64,000 nt of DNA from Sphingomonas phyllosphaerae. GTDB lineage: Bacteria; Pseudomonadota; Alphaproteobacteria; Sphingomonadales; Sphingomonadaceae. Location of the stretch: positions 124,001 through 188,000 of the forward strand of contig NZ_JAPYKH010000007.1 in NCBI RefSeq assembly GCF_029623345.1, given 5' to 3'. The notes below the pieces were generated by a model. The model was not told where the DNA came from and searched no databases. It saw only the letters and a list, made by a program, of their open reading frames with translations. Position 1 is the first letter of the stretch. Every line of letters starts with the position of its first letter. Below, piece by piece: positions 20,597-31,548 of the stretch. Position numbers and translations under genes: made by a program.

Positions 20597-21508
20597 ATGC
20601 CGAACGCGATCGATCGCCGCGCCATATTGGGCGGCGCAGCGGCGCTGGCGCTGTCATCACAGGTGGTCGCGCGACCGCGCCGCCGCGCACTCGGCATCCA
20701 GCTCTACACGCTGATGGCGGCGCTGGACGCCGACTTCGACGGCACGATCGGCAAGGTCGCGGCGATGGGCTATCGCGAGGTGGAGACGCTCGGCAGCTTC
20801 GGCCGCGATCCCGCCGAGGTGCGCGCGATCCTCGACAAGCACGGGCTGGTCTCGCCGTCGCAGCACATCATGCCGCCCGGCCTCTACAAGGTCTTCGACG
20901 ACGGGGTCGCCAAACGGATCGACATGCCGACGTTCGAGCGCAAGTTCATCGAGGCCTTCTCGTTCGATCGTGTCGAGGGCCTGATCGAGGCGTGCGTCGC
21001 ACAGGCGCGACCGCTCGGGCAGAAGTATATCGTGTGGCAGATCAGCTGGCCGTCCCAGCTGCGCACGCGCGCCCAGATCGATCAGCTGATCAAGGCGTTG
21101 AACCGCGCCGCCGATGTCGCGCATGCGGCCGGGTTCACGCTGGCCTATCACAACCACAGCCAGGAGTTCGCCAGGGTCGGCAACGACGTGCCCTACGATC
21201 TGATCCTGCACGGCACCGATCCGGCGAAGCTGAAGTTCGAGATGGATCTTGCCTGGGCGGTGAACGCGCGGGTCGATCCCATTGCGTATTTCCGCCGCTT
21301 CCCGGGCCGGTTCCGCATGCTGCACATGAAGGATATCGCGCGCGACGGCTCGGTCCGCGATCCGGGCGCGGGCATCGTGCCGTTCAAGACGATCATTCCC
21401 GCGGCCGAGGCGGCAGGGGTCGAGCATTTCTACGTCGAATACGACGTGCCTACCGATCCGCTGGCGACGTCCGCGGCAGCGCGCCGCTATCTCGCTCCCT
21501 TGATGTAG
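20597..21508 (+). CDS. Sugar phosphate isomerase/epimerase-like TIM barrel, Tat signal
   Basis: A 303-residue AP-endonuclease-2/xylose-isomerase-like TIM-barrel protein starting at ATG 20597 with GAGGAG upstream. The N-terminus has a twin-arginine signal, DRRAILGGAAALALSSQVVA. Barrel motifs include LGIQLYTL, MGYREVETLGSFG, TLAYHNHSQEF (metal-binding His/Glu) and LKFEMDLAWAV, then RMLHMKDI and HFYVEYD. Export argues against a role in central sugar-phosphate metabolism. Its position 82 bp after a TBDR suggests that it modifies the imported ligand in the periplasm (inference). The spacer contains a GC-rich stem-loop. Confidence 0.82.
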   Translation: MPNAIDRRAILGGAAALALSSQVVARPRRRALGIQLYTLMAALDADFDGTIGKVAAMGYREVETLGSFGRDPAEVRAILDKHGLVSPSQHIMPPGLYKVFDDGVAKRIDMPTFERKFIEAFSFDRVEGLIEACVAQARPLGQKYIVWQISWPSQLRTRAQIDQLIKALNRAADVAHAAGFTLAYHNHSQEFARVGNDVPYDLILHGTDPAKLKFEMDLAWAVNARVDPIAYFRRFPGRFRMLHMKDIARDGSVRDPGAGIVPFKTIIPAAEAAGVEHFYVEYDVPTDPLATSAAARRYLAPLM

Positions 21509-21545
21509 CGACAGCGCGGGTCGGCATCGGCGCGGCCCGGCTCGG

Positions 21546-21911
21546 TCACCGCTGGCGGCTGATCACCTCGAAGGAGGCGAGCCGCCCGTCGCTGATCGTC
21601 GCGACCGCGAGACACTCCTCCGCGCCGGCACCCTCAACACCCTCGAAGGTGGCCGCGTAGCGGGCGAAGGCGAGCCGGTCGTCGGCCAGTGTCGCCTGTA
21701 CCGGGGTCTCCAGCTCCACCGCGTCGGTCTTGGCGCGGATCCGCTGAAAATGTGCGCAGATCGCCTCGGGGCCGGTGCCGCGAACGGCACCGTCCACGAT
21801 GAATGGCGCGTCCGCGGTGAAGAAGCGCGCGAAGCCGGCCGGGGTGAAGTCGTGCTCGCGATAGGCCTGGTTCCACCAGGAGAAGAAGCGGGTGATGGGA
21901 TTGTCGATCAT
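21546..21911 (-). CDS. SnoaL-like / NTF2-fold protein, cytosolic
   Basis: A 121-residue NTF2-fold protein starting at ATG 21911, overlapping the NCS1 permease stop by 4 bp. The N-terminus FFSWWNQAYREHDFTPAGFARFF lacks a signal peptide. It aligns by eye with the secreted paralogue at 61255-61731 (WWxQAF, then FTxExFxRYFTPDA), indicating a duplicated family in the same island. NTF2/SnoaL proteins include isomerases, dehydratases and ligand-binding proteins; no catalytic assignment is possible. It is the third gene of the hydrolase-permease-SnoaL unit. Confidence 0.75.
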   Translation of the reverse strand: MIDNPITRFFSWWNQAYREHDFTPAGFARFFTADAPFIVDGAVRGTGPEAICAHFQRIRAKTDAVELETPVQATLADDRLAFARYAATFEGVEGAGAEECLAVATISDGRLASFEVISRQR

Positions 21912-23248
21912 GGCAGCTCCGTCGACGGCGAGAGGGCGGGGAGGGGGCGCGCCGCGGGACGCGAGAACCGCTGGGCGACGAACAGAAAGGCCATGGCGGC
22001 GAGCAGCGCGTCGACGGTCGGCGCGCGGGTCAGCTCGAACAGGCCGAGCCCGAGATTGGCGCGCGGCAGCGTGGCGAGCCCGACGACGATCCCGAACCCC
22101 CAGGCGGACAATGGCGCGAGCCGGAAGGCAGCCGGCGCGGGCGCGGCCGCCGCGTAGCGCTCGCGGTCGAGGAAGAAGTCGGCGACGTACACGCCCGACA
22201 TCGGCGCGATCAGCAGCCCCATGAAGGTCAGCCAGACGATGAAATGGCCGAGAATGTCGGCGGCGGCGAGGCACGTCCCCAGCACCCCGGCGATGGCGGC
22301 GAGCAGCCAGCGTTCCACCTTCGGGAACAGCGCCGACAGCGACAGTGCCGAGGCGTACAGATTCTTGTCGTTGCTGGTCCAGGTGGCGAGGATGATGACG
22401 AGCAGACCGGGCAGCGCGATCCCGGCCGCCAGCATGGTCGCGACCAGATCGGCGTTGCCGTACAGGATGCCCAGCGCGGCGGCGAGGATCAGCAGCAGCG
22501 GGAAGGCGACTCCGTAATTGATGTACATCGCCGTGGCATTGTCGCGTGGCGTCCGCAGGAAGCGGCTGAGATCGGGGTTGATCGAGCAGCCGAACACTTC
22601 CGCGCCGACGACGATCGAGACGATCATGCCGAGCCCCAGCGGCTCGGTCAGCGCGCGCGGCGCGAACAGGCCCGCGGTGCCGTGGCGATCGAGCCCGATG
22701 GCGAGCGGCACCAGCGTCGCCAGCAGCAGCAGCGGCACGCTGACCACCGCCACCTTGCCCATCGCCTTGACGCCGATCACCGCGGTGGAGGCGATCAGCG
22801 CGCCGACCAGCGCGATGCCGACGCGCTGGTCCAGCGTGTAGCCGAGCTGGGTGTCGAGGATCGCGGCAACGCTCTTCACCAGGATCTGGGTCTGGAGGCC
22901 GAACCAGCAGAACGACGTGACCACCATCAGCGCGACGATCGCCAGCGAGCCGCGCGTGCCGAAGGTGCGTCGTATCACCATCGCGGTGGGCAGCCGCGCG
23001 GCCACACCGACATAGCCGGTGGCAATGCCCCAGAAGCCGAGCAGCAGACTGCCCAGGAGGATCCCGATCGTGACCGTGGTGAGATCGGCGCGCTGGCCGA
23101 GTTGCCCACCAAAGGCGAAGAACGGCACCGAGATCGACACGCCGACCAGCACCATCGTGAGAAACGGCCAGCTGCGCATGTCCTGCTCGCCGGGTGGACG
23201 CTCGGGATGGCGCTCGATCATGCCGGCGATGCGCTTGACGATGGTCAC
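21908..23248 (-). CDS. NCS1-family purine/cytosine/hydantoin-type permease
   Basis: A 446-residue membrane protein with about 12 hydrophobic helices. NCS1 features include RSWPFLTMVLVGVSISVPFF at TM1, a long LLGSLLLGFWGIATGYVGV at TM2, TRGSLAIVALMVVTSFCWFGLQTQ in TM3 (conserved Trp/Gln of the substrate site) and NPDLSRFLRTPRDN in the TM6-TM7 loop. NCS1 carriers import cytosine, purines, allantoin or hydantoins with Na+ or H+. Being divergent from hydantoinase A/B subunits favours a hydantoin or other cyclic amide substrate (inference). Confidence 0.85.
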   Translation of the reverse strand: MTIVKRIAGMIERHPERPPGEQDMRSWPFLTMVLVGVSISVPFFAFGGQLGQRADLTTVTIGILLGSLLLGFWGIATGYVGVAARLPTAMVIRRTFGTRGSLAIVALMVVTSFCWFGLQTQILVKSVAAILDTQLGYTLDQRVGIALVGALIASTAVIGVKAMGKVAVVSVPLLLLATLVPLAIGLDRHGTAGLFAPRALTEPLGLGMIVSIVVGAEVFGCSINPDLSRFLRTPRDNATAMYINYGVAFPLLLILAAALGILYGNADLVATMLAAGIALPGLLVIILATWTSNDKNLYASALSLSALFPKVERWLLAAIAGVLGTCLAAADILGHFIVWLTFMGLLIAPMSGVYVADFFLDRERYAAAAPAPAAFRLAPLSAWGFGIVVGLATLPRANLGLGLFELTRAPTVDALLAAMAFLFVAQRFSRPAARPLPALSPSTELP

Positions 23249-23267
23249 GGTACGACGTCCCCTTGCT

Positions 23268-24110
23268 TCAGCGCATCTGCGCGTAAAGCGCGCGGACCCA
23301 GTCGCTGTCGCCGCGCGCGTGATCGAGATGGATCCAGAAATGGTCGAGGTCGGGTGTCTCCACGGCCACCTGGTTGCCGGCGGCGGCGAGCGCGTCGGCG
23401 AAGCCGCGGCCCTGTTCCCGGAAGCCGGCGAGCTCCTGCTCGCCCCACGACACGTGGAAGACGGTGTCGACCTTTCTCACTGCCAGTAGCGGTGAGGCGT
23501 CGCCTTCCGCGCTCGCGTCGGCCAGCATGGGCACGGGCGAGACCCCTGGCATCTCCGCGCGCGCGTGTGCGCCGCGCAGGTCGTACAGCCCGCTGTAGCA
23601 GAAACAGCTGCGGATCACGCCCGGCGGCAGGTCATGTGCGGCGTGAAGATCGGTGCGCAGGCTCGCCATCGCGGCAAGATGCGCTCCTGCCGAATGGCCG
23701 CCGACGTGGATGCGGCTCGCGTCGCCGCCGATCTCCCCGGCGTGGTGAACCAGCCAAGCGATCGCGGCGAGACAGTCCTGCACCTGCGCCGGATGCCGCG
23801 CCATGGGCGCGAGCCGATAACCCAACGATGCGAAGATCGCGGGGCAGGAGGTGACCGCCGGCGCCGCCAGCGCCATCCACTCCTTGTAGCCATGCGTCCA
23901 GCCACCGCCGTGAATGTCGAGGAAGATCGGCAGCGGCCCAGCGGCGGTGGCCTGCGCCGGGAAGAAGAGATCGAGGCGCTGTTCCTCGGCCGCGCCATAT
24001 GGCACGTCGAGGCGATGGGGCAGCGCGGCCACGGCCTGTCGCCACAGCGCCATCGCCACGCCATGATAGCTGTCGCACGTCGCGTTGATCGAGGATTGCG
24101 GTCTCAGCAT
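23268..24110 (-). CDS. Alpha/beta hydrolase (esterase / arylformamidase-like)
   Basis: A 280-residue hydrolase from ATG 24110 (MLRPQSSINA). A longer reading from 24176 would run through the LysR-type box and is rejected; a shorter start at 24053 is possible. It has the oxyanion motif DIHGGGW near residue 65, the nucleophile elbow GGHSAGAHLA near 137, and a C-terminal acid/His region (PDLDHFWIHLD). This HGGGW/GHSAGAHL combination is shared by arylformamidases and short-chain carboxylesterases. It is first in a minus-strand unit with the NCS1 permease and SnoaL-like gene and is divergent from hydantoinase subunits. Confidence 0.82.
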   Translation of the reverse strand: MLRPQSSINATCDSYHGVAMALWRQAVAALPHRLDVPYGAAEEQRLDLFFPAQATAAGPLPIFLDIHGGGWTHGYKEWMALAAPAVTSCPAIFASLGYRLAPMARHPAQVQDCLAAIAWLVHHAGEIGGDASRIHVGGHSAGAHLAAMASLRTDLHAAHDLPPGVIRSCFCYSGLYDLRGAHARAEMPGVSPVPMLADASAEGDASPLLAVRKVDTVFHVSWGEQELAGFREQGRGFADALAAAGNQVAVETPDLDHFWIHLDHARGDSDWVRALYAQMR

Positions 24111-24165
24111 GGGAAGCCCGATCCTGTCACCGGCGCTTTCTTCCCACCAGCAGCGATCCGCTCCT

Positions 24166-24180
24166 TTGCGCCCCACGCAA
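24166..24180. promoter_or_regulatory. LysR-type box (perfect TTGCG-N5-CGCAA)
   Basis: A perfect 5-bp inverted repeat with a 5-bp spacer (CCCCA), in the divergent region between the alpha/beta hydrolase (56 bp away) and hydantoinase A (71 bp away). It fits the T-N11-A LysR rule and matches the copy at the LysR gene itself. Confidence 0.6.
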
Positions 24181-24250
24181 CAAACTCGCGAAGATTTGGG
24201 TCAAGAATGGAATATCAATGCGGCGTGAGGCGAATTGAGGATTGTTCTGA

Positions 24251-26290
24251 ATGAAGCGGTATCGTGTCGCGGTGGACATCGGCGGTACGTTCGTTGACTC
24301 GATCCTGTTCGACGCAGAGACCGGACGGACGCGTCTCGCCAAAGCGTCGACCACCCCGGACGAGCCCGCGCGCGGGGTGCTGGAGGCGCTGACGCGGCTG
24401 GGGATCGACCTGGCCGACACCGAGCTGTTCGTTCATGGCACCACCCTCGGTCTGAACGCGGTGATTCAGCGGCGCGGCGTGGCCACCGGCATCATCACCA
24501 ACGCTGGCTTCCGCGACATCTTCGAGATCGGCCGGGGCGACGTCCCGGCCGCCTCGATGTACGACTTCCGCTACCAGCGGCCGCCCGCGATCGTGCCGCG
24601 GCGCTATCGTAAGGGTGTCGTCGGACGGATCGCGGCGGACGGCAGCGAGCTCGAGCCGCTCGATGAGGCGGGCGTGGTCGCGGCGGCGGGCGAGCTGGTC
24701 GCGGCGGGTCTGCGCTCGATCGCCTTGTGCTTCCTCCACAGCTATCGCAACCCGTCGCACGAGGAGCGTGCCGCGGCGCTCATCCGCGCCGCCTTCCCGT
24801 CGGTCGCCGTGTCCGCGTCGAGCGCGATCACGCGCGAGTATCGCGAGTATGAGCGCACCGCCACGGCGGTGGTGGACGCCTACATCAACCCGATCTTCAA
24901 CGATTACGTCGGTCGGCTCGAGAGCGGACTGGTCGATGCCGGGTTCGACGGCAAGTTGCTCATCATGCGTTCGGCCGGTGGCGCGATGACGGCGCAGACG
25001 GCGCGGAAGGCGCCGATCTACACGGTGCTGTCGGGGCCGGCCGGCGGCCTGATCGGGGCGAGCTATCTCGCCCGCGAGATCAAGCGCGACCGGGTGCTGA
25101 CGCTCGATTACGGTGGCACCAGCCTCGACGCCGCGGTGATCGAGGACGGCGAGCCGCTGGTGATGCACGAGGCTCCGCTGGCCGATCTGCCGGCGCTGAT
25201 CCCGATCTTCGATATCCGCTGCATCGGTGCCGGTGGCGGCTCGATCGCCTGGGTGCAGGAAGGTCTGCTCCAGGTCGGTCCGCACAGCGCCGGATCGCAG
25301 CCCGGGCCGATCGCTTATGGCCGCGGCGGCACCGAGCCGACGACCACCGACGCCGCTTTCATTCTCGGTTTCCTGGATGCCGCCAATTTCCTTGGTGGCA
25401 GCGTGGAGCTGGACGTGGCGGCGGCGCGGGCGGGCATGGCGGCGAAGGTGGCGGGGCCGCTCGGGATCGACCCGACGCGCGCGGCCGCCGGCATCTTCGA
25501 CGTGCTGGTGGCGCGCACCGCCGGCGCGATCCGCGAGATCACGGTCGAGCGGGGGCGCGACCCGCGCGATTTCTCGATGCTCGCCTTCGGTGGCGCCGGC
25601 CCGATGATCGCGCCGCTGATCGCGCGCGAGGTCGAGAACGCCGAGCTGATCGTGCCCCAGTCGCCGGCGGTCTTCTCCGCCTGGGGCATGCTGATGTCCG
25701 ACGTCGTCACCGATGTCGCCCGCACCGAGCTGCGGCCGCTGGATGACCCGGCCGAGGCGCCCGTGATGGCGGCATTCGACGAGCTGGTCGCGCAGGCGCG
25801 CGCGGCACTCGCCGATCAGGCGAGCGGCAGCGTCGGCGAGCGCATCGTGCGGCTGGTGGAATGCCGCTATGCCGGGCAGGAGCATGCGCTCGAGGTCGAG
25901 CTGTCGGACGAGCAGCCGTTCGACACGATCCGCGCGCGCTTCCACGCGCTGCACAAGCAGCGCTACGGCCATGCCATCGACACCGCGATCCAGGTGGTGA
26001 CGCTGCGCGTGCGCGCCAGCGCGGTGCTGCCCAAGCCGGCCCTGCCGCGCGCGGCGGCGGCGACGGGGCCTGTATCGGACGCCATGCGCGGGCAGCGCGA
26101 GGCGTTCTGCTTCGCGCGGCGCGAGAGAATTGCCTTCGCCGTCTATGATCGCGCGGCCCTCGCGGCGGGCCATGCCTTCGACGGACCCGCCATCGTCGAG
26201 GAAGGCACCGCCACCACGGTGATCCACACCGATCAGACCGTCACGGTCGACGACTACGGCCATCTTATCATCCGCAGGAGGGTTGCATGA
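24251..26290 (+). CDS. Hydantoinase A / 5-oxoprolinase family subunit A
   Basis: A 679-residue protein matching HyuA: the N-terminal actin-like ATPase motif VDIGGTFVDSILFD, then FVHGTTLGLNAVIQRRG, ITREYREYERT, SGPAGGLIGA, LTLDYGGTSLDAAVI and GAGGGSIAWV. These carry the nucleotide-binding part of ATP-dependent cyclic-amide hydrolases (hydantoins, 5-oxoproline, N-methylhydantoin, and oxindole-type lactams in anaerobic indoleacetate degraders). The partner subunit follows with an ATGA overlap. GAGG lies before ATG 24251. The substrate is not deducible; island context suggests a lactam or N-acyl aromatic (inference). Confidence 0.9.
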   Translation: MKRYRVAVDIGGTFVDSILFDAETGRTRLAKASTTPDEPARGVLEALTRLGIDLADTELFVHGTTLGLNAVIQRRGVATGIITNAGFRDIFEIGRGDVPAASMYDFRYQRPPAIVPRRYRKGVVGRIAADGSELEPLDEAGVVAAAGELVAAGLRSIALCFLHSYRNPSHEERAAALIRAAFPSVAVSASSAITREYREYERTATAVVDAYINPIFNDYVGRLESGLVDAGFDGKLLIMRSAGGAMTAQTARKAPIYTVLSGPAGGLIGASYLAREIKRDRVLTLDYGGTSLDAAVIEDGEPLVMHEAPLADLPALIPIFDIRCIGAGGGSIAWVQEGLLQVGPHSAGSQPGPIAYGRGGTEPTTTDAAFILGFLDAANFLGGSVELDVAAARAGMAAKVAGPLGIDPTRAAAGIFDVLVARTAGAIREITVERGRDPRDFSMLAFGGAGPMIAPLIAREVENAELIVPQSPAVFSAWGMLMSDVVTDVARTELRPLDDPAEAPVMAAFDELVAQARAALADQASGSVGERIVRLVECRYAGQEHALEVELSDEQPFDTIRARFHALHKQRYGHAIDTAIQVVTLRVRASAVLPKPALPRAAAATGPVSDAMRGQREAFCFARRERIAFAVYDRAALAAGHAFDGPAIVEEGTATTVIHTDQTVTVDDYGHLIIRRRVA

Positions 26291-28002
26291 TGCTGGACGG
26301 CGCCACGGTCGAGGTCATCCGCAGCTATCTCGTCTCCGCCGCGGAGGAGATGCGGCGTACGCTGATCCGCACCGCCTTCAACCCGGTAATCTACGAGGTG
26401 CTCGACTTCGGCATCTCGATCTTCGACGCCGAGTTGGAGCTGATCGCGGACGCGCCGGGCCTCGCCTTCTTCCTGGGCGCGAACGACTATGCGATCCGCA
26501 AGGGCGTGGCGCATGCCGGGTTGGAGACGCTGAGGCCCGGCGACATCCTGATCATGAACTATCCCTATTGGAATTCCGCGCATGCGGCGGACGCGACGCT
26601 GTTCGCGCCGGTGTTCGCGCCGGGCGCGGATCGGCCTTTCGCGTTCACCTGCATCCGCGCGCACTGGATGGACCTGGGCGCCAAGGACCCGGGCTATGTG
26701 CTCGATTCGACCGACATGCACCAGGAAGGGCTGATCTTCCCCGGCACGCGCATCTACCGCGACGGCGCGCCGGTGAGCGACATCATCGACATCATCCGCT
26801 TCAACTCGCGCATGCCCGGCCCGGTGCTGGGCGATATGGAGGCGCAGGTCGCCGCGACCCGGACCGGCATCGTGCGGCTGAACGCGATCCTGGCGAAGTT
26901 CGGCGCCGACGCGTTCGGCGAAGCCGTGACGCGGATCAAGGACCACAGCGACGCGCTCGTCCGCAAGGCACTCGCCGAGCTGCCGCGCGGCAGCTGGGAG
27001 GCGGACGACCTGGTCGACGACGACGGCGTCAGCGACGATCCCGTGCCGATCCACGTCCGCGTCACGATCGACGACGACGGCATGACCTGCGACTTCTCGG
27101 GATCGTCGCCGGCGGTGCGCGGACCGATCAACATCCCGATCGGCCTGACCGAGACGATCTGCAAGTTCGCGCTCAAGTCGCTCACCACGCCGATGCAGCG
27201 CAACAATGCGGGCTCGTTCCGCGCGCTCACGGTGATCGCGCCCGAGGGCAACCTGTTCCACGCCGCTTACCCCTCCGCGACCTACACCCAATGGCCGGCG
27301 CACCTCGCGCTCGAGCTGGTCTACAAGGCCCTGGCGCAGGGCATGCCGGAGCGGGTGGCGGCCTGCTCGGGCGGCGATACGCTGGGGTTCATGATGATCG
27401 GCCGTAGCAAGGCAACCGGCGAGATGTATGCGGTGTCGAACAACGAGCCGGTCGGCTGGGGCGGGAGTGCCACGCACGACGGGATCAACGCCACCAACCA
27501 CATTTCCGGCAGCCTCGTCCGCAACACGCCGATCGAGGTCATCGAGATGAAGACGGGCATGCGGATGGAGACGTTCGGCATCCGGCCCGATTCCGGCGGC
27601 GCCGGGCGCACGCGCGGCGGCGTGGGTACCGAGCGCTCGATCCGCTTCGTCGAGGACGGAGAGTTCCTGTCGATCACCAAGCGCAGCAAGGAGCGGCCCT
27701 GGTCGCTGCTCGGCGGGGCGCGACCCGAGACCAACGAACTGCTGGTCCGCGCCGGCACACCCGAGCAGAAGCGCGTGGGGACGTATCGCCTGCCGGTCCG
27801 CACCGGCGACCGCGCCGTCGCGCGCGCCGCGGGCGGCGCGGGCTATGGAATAGCCTTCGAGCGTGATCCCGGCGCCGTCCTGGAAGACGTGCTGGACGGC
27901 TATGTCACGGTCGCGGCGGCCGAGCGCGAGTATAAGGTGGTGATCGCCGGCTCGCGGGTAGACGAGGACGGCACCGCGCGGCTGCGCGCGCCGACGGCGT
28001 GA
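26287..28002 (+). CDS. Hydantoinase B / 5-oxoprolinase family subunit B
   Basis: A 571-residue HyuB partner of the upstream subunit, overlapping it by 4 bp. Family-typical segments include EEMRRTLIRTAFNPVIYE near the N-terminus, ILIMNYPYWNSAHAAD, FSGSSPAVRGPINIPIGLT and the C-terminal RPDSGGAGRTRGGVGTER glycine-rich loop. Together A and B open cyclic amides at the expense of ATP. The gene ends 110 bp before a convergent M14 peptidase, with no obvious intervening gene. Confidence 0.9.
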   Translation: MMLDGATVEVIRSYLVSAAEEMRRTLIRTAFNPVIYEVLDFGISIFDAELELIADAPGLAFFLGANDYAIRKGVAHAGLETLRPGDILIMNYPYWNSAHAADATLFAPVFAPGADRPFAFTCIRAHWMDLGAKDPGYVLDSTDMHQEGLIFPGTRIYRDGAPVSDIIDIIRFNSRMPGPVLGDMEAQVAATRTGIVRLNAILAKFGADAFGEAVTRIKDHSDALVRKALAELPRGSWEADDLVDDDGVSDDPVPIHVRVTIDDDGMTCDFSGSSPAVRGPINIPIGLTETICKFALKSLTTPMQRNNAGSFRALTVIAPEGNLFHAAYPSATYTQWPAHLALELVYKALAQGMPERVAACSGGDTLGFMMIGRSKATGEMYAVSNNEPVGWGGSATHDGINATNHISGSLVRNTPIEVIEMKTGMRMETFGIRPDSGGAGRTRGGVGTERSIRFVEDGEFLSITKRSKERPWSLLGGARPETNELLVRAGTPEQKRVGTYRLPVRTGDRAVARAAGGAGYGIAFERDPGAVLEDVLDGYVTVAAAEREYKVVIAGSRVDEDGTARLRAPTA

Positions 28003-28112
28003 TGGCGACCGCGCTCGCCGGGTCGTCGACGCCGCTATCCTTCTCGCGTCGGAGCCGGCGGCCAGTTCGTTGACGTCGCTGCCGCCGCGGCGGGCGGCGA
28101 TGCGGCTTCCTC

Positions 28113-29882
28113 TCAGGCCGTGACTCGCCCGATCGGATAAAGGAGGTGGTCGCGATCCTGGTAGGGCGAGCGGCTGTAGAACCACCTCAACCGGGCGAGC
28201 GGGTCGGCCGCGAAGGCGGGGTCGGCCGCCAGCGCGGCGGCGAACGAGTCGGCGAGCGCTGGATCGGCGGCCAGCATCTCGTCCGCCATCGGCGCGACGA
28301 CATAGGCTTCCATATATTCCACCGCGTCGAGGCAGCCGGCGACGAAGCCCTTGGCGAAGAGGGAGTCGGCGCAGGCCGGCTCGAGCATATGGATGGCCAG
28401 CTCGCCGAGCGGCTGATCCGTCGTGACGAAGGCCGAGCCGGCGGCGAAGGTCCGCCGCTGTCGCTCGACCAGCGCGCAGGCGGCGACCACCGCAGGCCGC
28501 CGCTCGGAGATCGTCGGTGCCACCGCGACGTCGCGCAGGCGGATCATCTCGACCTCTGCCTCCATCGCCTCGGCGGCGATCTCCATTGCAATGCCGTGAC
28601 GCCCCAGCCGCTCGATCACGTCGGGCTCGGACACGGGCACCCAATAGCCACGCGGGCGAGAGATGGTGAGACCGGGTGTTGATCCTAGCAGCGGCACCTC
28701 GACCTCCGGCAGCGGCACGCCCAGCCAGCGTACCTCGCGCGCGCCGGACGCGGGCGAGTCGTAGAAGTCGGAGGCGATCGGCCGGAAGGGTATGTCCCGC
28801 GCCGGCTCGGCCGCCATCTCCCATGTCAGTACCGGGTTCGGGGCTCGGTCAGCGCGATCGCGCGCGGTCGCGGCGCGCAGTGCCTCGACCTGCTCGGCGG
28901 CGATCGTCAACGTCGCCTCCAGCAGGGCGTAGGTGCCGAGCACGCGCTGCCTGACGGGCTTGAGCGAGTGGTTCTCGACCAGCACCGTGGCGAGATGGCG
29001 CATGTCGCCGTAGCTGTGCGAGAAGCGCGGCGGGAAGGCGGGCAGCACCAGCCCCAGTTCGGGGCGGCGGTCGTCCAGCGCCAGGATCAAGGGGCCGGGA
29101 AGGTGCCCCATCGCCTCCATCGACGCCGTCACGGCGGGTCGATACTGGCGATGAAGCCAGGCGCTGATCGCGGGCGACGTGGCGTAGGGCTCGTCCTGGA
29201 AGCCGAAGCAGATGTCGTACTGATAATCGAGCCCGTCGGTGACGTGCAGGTCGACGAACAAATCCGGTTCGATCGCGTCGATCAGCCGGATCAGCGACTG
29301 GATCTCGGGTGACTCCGCCTTGATGAAATCGCGGTTCAGGTTGAGCCCCTGCGCCGAGGCGCGCCAGCCCTGTACTGCCGGTCCGCGCTGATTGGGACGG
29401 CTGAACGCCGAGCGCCGTTCATGGCCATCGGGGTTGAGCACCGGGACGAAATACCAGTCGGCACCGTCGAGCAGGTCGTCGCGGCCGTTGAAGGCGATGT
29501 CGCGCAGCAGCATGAGGCCGGCGTCCTTGCCGTCGATCTCGCCGGGGTGGATGCCGCACTGGACCAGCACGCGCGCCCGACTCGAGGCCGACGCGGGCGA
29601 GCGCGCCGCCGCTGTATCGCGCGACGCCGTGACCATGGTGAGCGGCCGGCCCTCGACCGACCGGCCGAAGGTGCCGAGCGTCACCAGCGGGGTGGCGGCG
29701 GCGAGGTCGTCGAGGAAGGCGAGCGTCTCGGCGTAGGTCGGCGTCGTGGCAAAGTCGTCCGCCTCGGCGGGGGTGCGCCAATTGGCGCCGACGGGCGCGA
29801 CCAACGCCTCGCTCGCGCCCGACCAGGCGGGCACGGGCGGCAGTGGGGCGCGGCGATCGTCGGGCCATGGTGCGAGGGTCAT
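28113..29882 (-). CDS. M14-family zinc carboxypeptidase, no signal peptide
   Basis: A 589-residue M14 metallopeptidase. ATG 29882 is chosen for the GGAG ribosome site; an in-frame ATG at 29951 would overlap the upstream dehydrogenase. Zinc and catalytic elements are visible: [14 protein letters not shown] (His and Glu ligands, about residue 107), [23 protein letters not shown] (second His ligand) and LVENHSLKP, containing the catalytic Glu region. No signal sequence is seen, so it is probably cytosolic. It is the distal gene of the minus-strand CoA-catabolic operon, 55 bp after glutaryl-CoA dehydrogenase, and might cleave an amino-acid conjugate (inference). Confidence 0.82.
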   Translation of the reverse strand: MTLAPWPDDRRAPLPPVPAWSGASEALVAPVGANWRTPAEADDFATTPTYAETLAFLDDLAAATPLVTLGTFGRSVEGRPLTMVTASRDTAAARSPASASSRARVLVQCGIHPGEIDGKDAGLMLLRDIAFNGRDDLLDGADWYFVPVLNPDGHERRSAFSRPNQRGPAVQGWRASAQGLNLNRDFIKAESPEIQSLIRLIDAIEPDLFVDLHVTDGLDYQYDICFGFQDEPYATSPAISAWLHRQYRPAVTASMEAMGHLPGPLILALDDRRPELGLVLPAFPPRFSHSYGDMRHLATVLVENHSLKPVRQRVLGTYALLEATLTIAAEQVEALRAATARDRADRAPNPVLTWEMAAEPARDIPFRPIASDFYDSPASGAREVRWLGVPLPEVEVPLLGSTPGLTISRPRGYWVPVSEPDVIERLGRHGIAMEIAAEAMEAEVEMIRLRDVAVAPTISERRPAVVAACALVERQRRTFAAGSAFVTTDQPLGELAIHMLEPACADSLFAKGFVAGCLDAVEYMEAYVVAPMADEMLAADPALADSFAAALAADPAFAADPLARLRWFYSRSPYQDRDHLLYPIGRVTA

Positions 29883-29937
29883 GAGGCACTCCGGAAAGGG
29901 CGCAGAGACAGCGCGCGACACGGGAGGGAGGGCGGTT

Positions 29938-31122
<1,185 letters not shown>

Positions 31123-31149
31123 CGTCTACCGCCTCGCGTCGGGTTCATG

Positions 31150-31548
31150 TCACAGGTCATCGGGGATGACCGCCGTCGTCTCGATCTCGATCAGCGCGGC
31201 GTCCTCCATCAGCGCGACCACCTGCACGACCGCCATCACGGGATAGTGGCGCCCCATCAGCGCGCGGTAGATCTCGCCGATCCGCCGGGCGTCGCGCAGA
31301 TAGGCCTGTTTGTCGGTGATGTACCACGTCATGCGCGCGACATGCTCGGGCGCCGCGCCCGCCTCGGCGAGGATCGCGAGCAGGTTGCGCAGGATCTGCT
31401 CGAACTGGCCGGGCAGGTCGGTCGCCTCGAACCGCTCCTCGGCGGTCCAGCCGATCAACCCCGCGACGAACAGCTGGCGCCCGCTCGCGGTGACGGCGTT
31501 GCTGTAGCCGCGCGGGCGCGGCCAGCCGGGCGGCTGCACGATCCTCAT
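31150..31548 (-). CDS. RidA/YjgF-family protein lacking the conserved Arg
   Basis: A 132-residue trimer-forming Rid-fold protein: [20 protein letters not shown] near the N-terminus, [16 protein letters not shown], and the C-terminal [10 protein letters not shown]. Where RidA enamine/imine deaminases have PARxxVEV, this protein reads PVMAVVQV, so the catalytic Arg is replaced by Met. Canonical imine deaminase activity is therefore doubtful, and it may belong to the divergent Rid subgroups. Overlaps the acyl-CoA dehydrogenase stop by 4 bp, so it is part of the CoA-catabolic operon, whose monooxygenase product would be an enamine. Confidence 0.8.
   Translation of the reverse strand: MRIVQPPGWPRPRGYSNAVTASGRQLFVAGLIGWTAEERFEATDLPGQFEQILRNLLAILAEAGAAPEHVARMTWYITDKQAYLRDARRIGEIYRALMGRHYPVMAVVQVVALMEDAALIEIETTAVIPDDL

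Noticed and set aside
22244..23854. 536-codon plus-strand frame
   Set aside because: Antisense to the permease and hydrolase; composition is His/Arg/Glu shadow coding.
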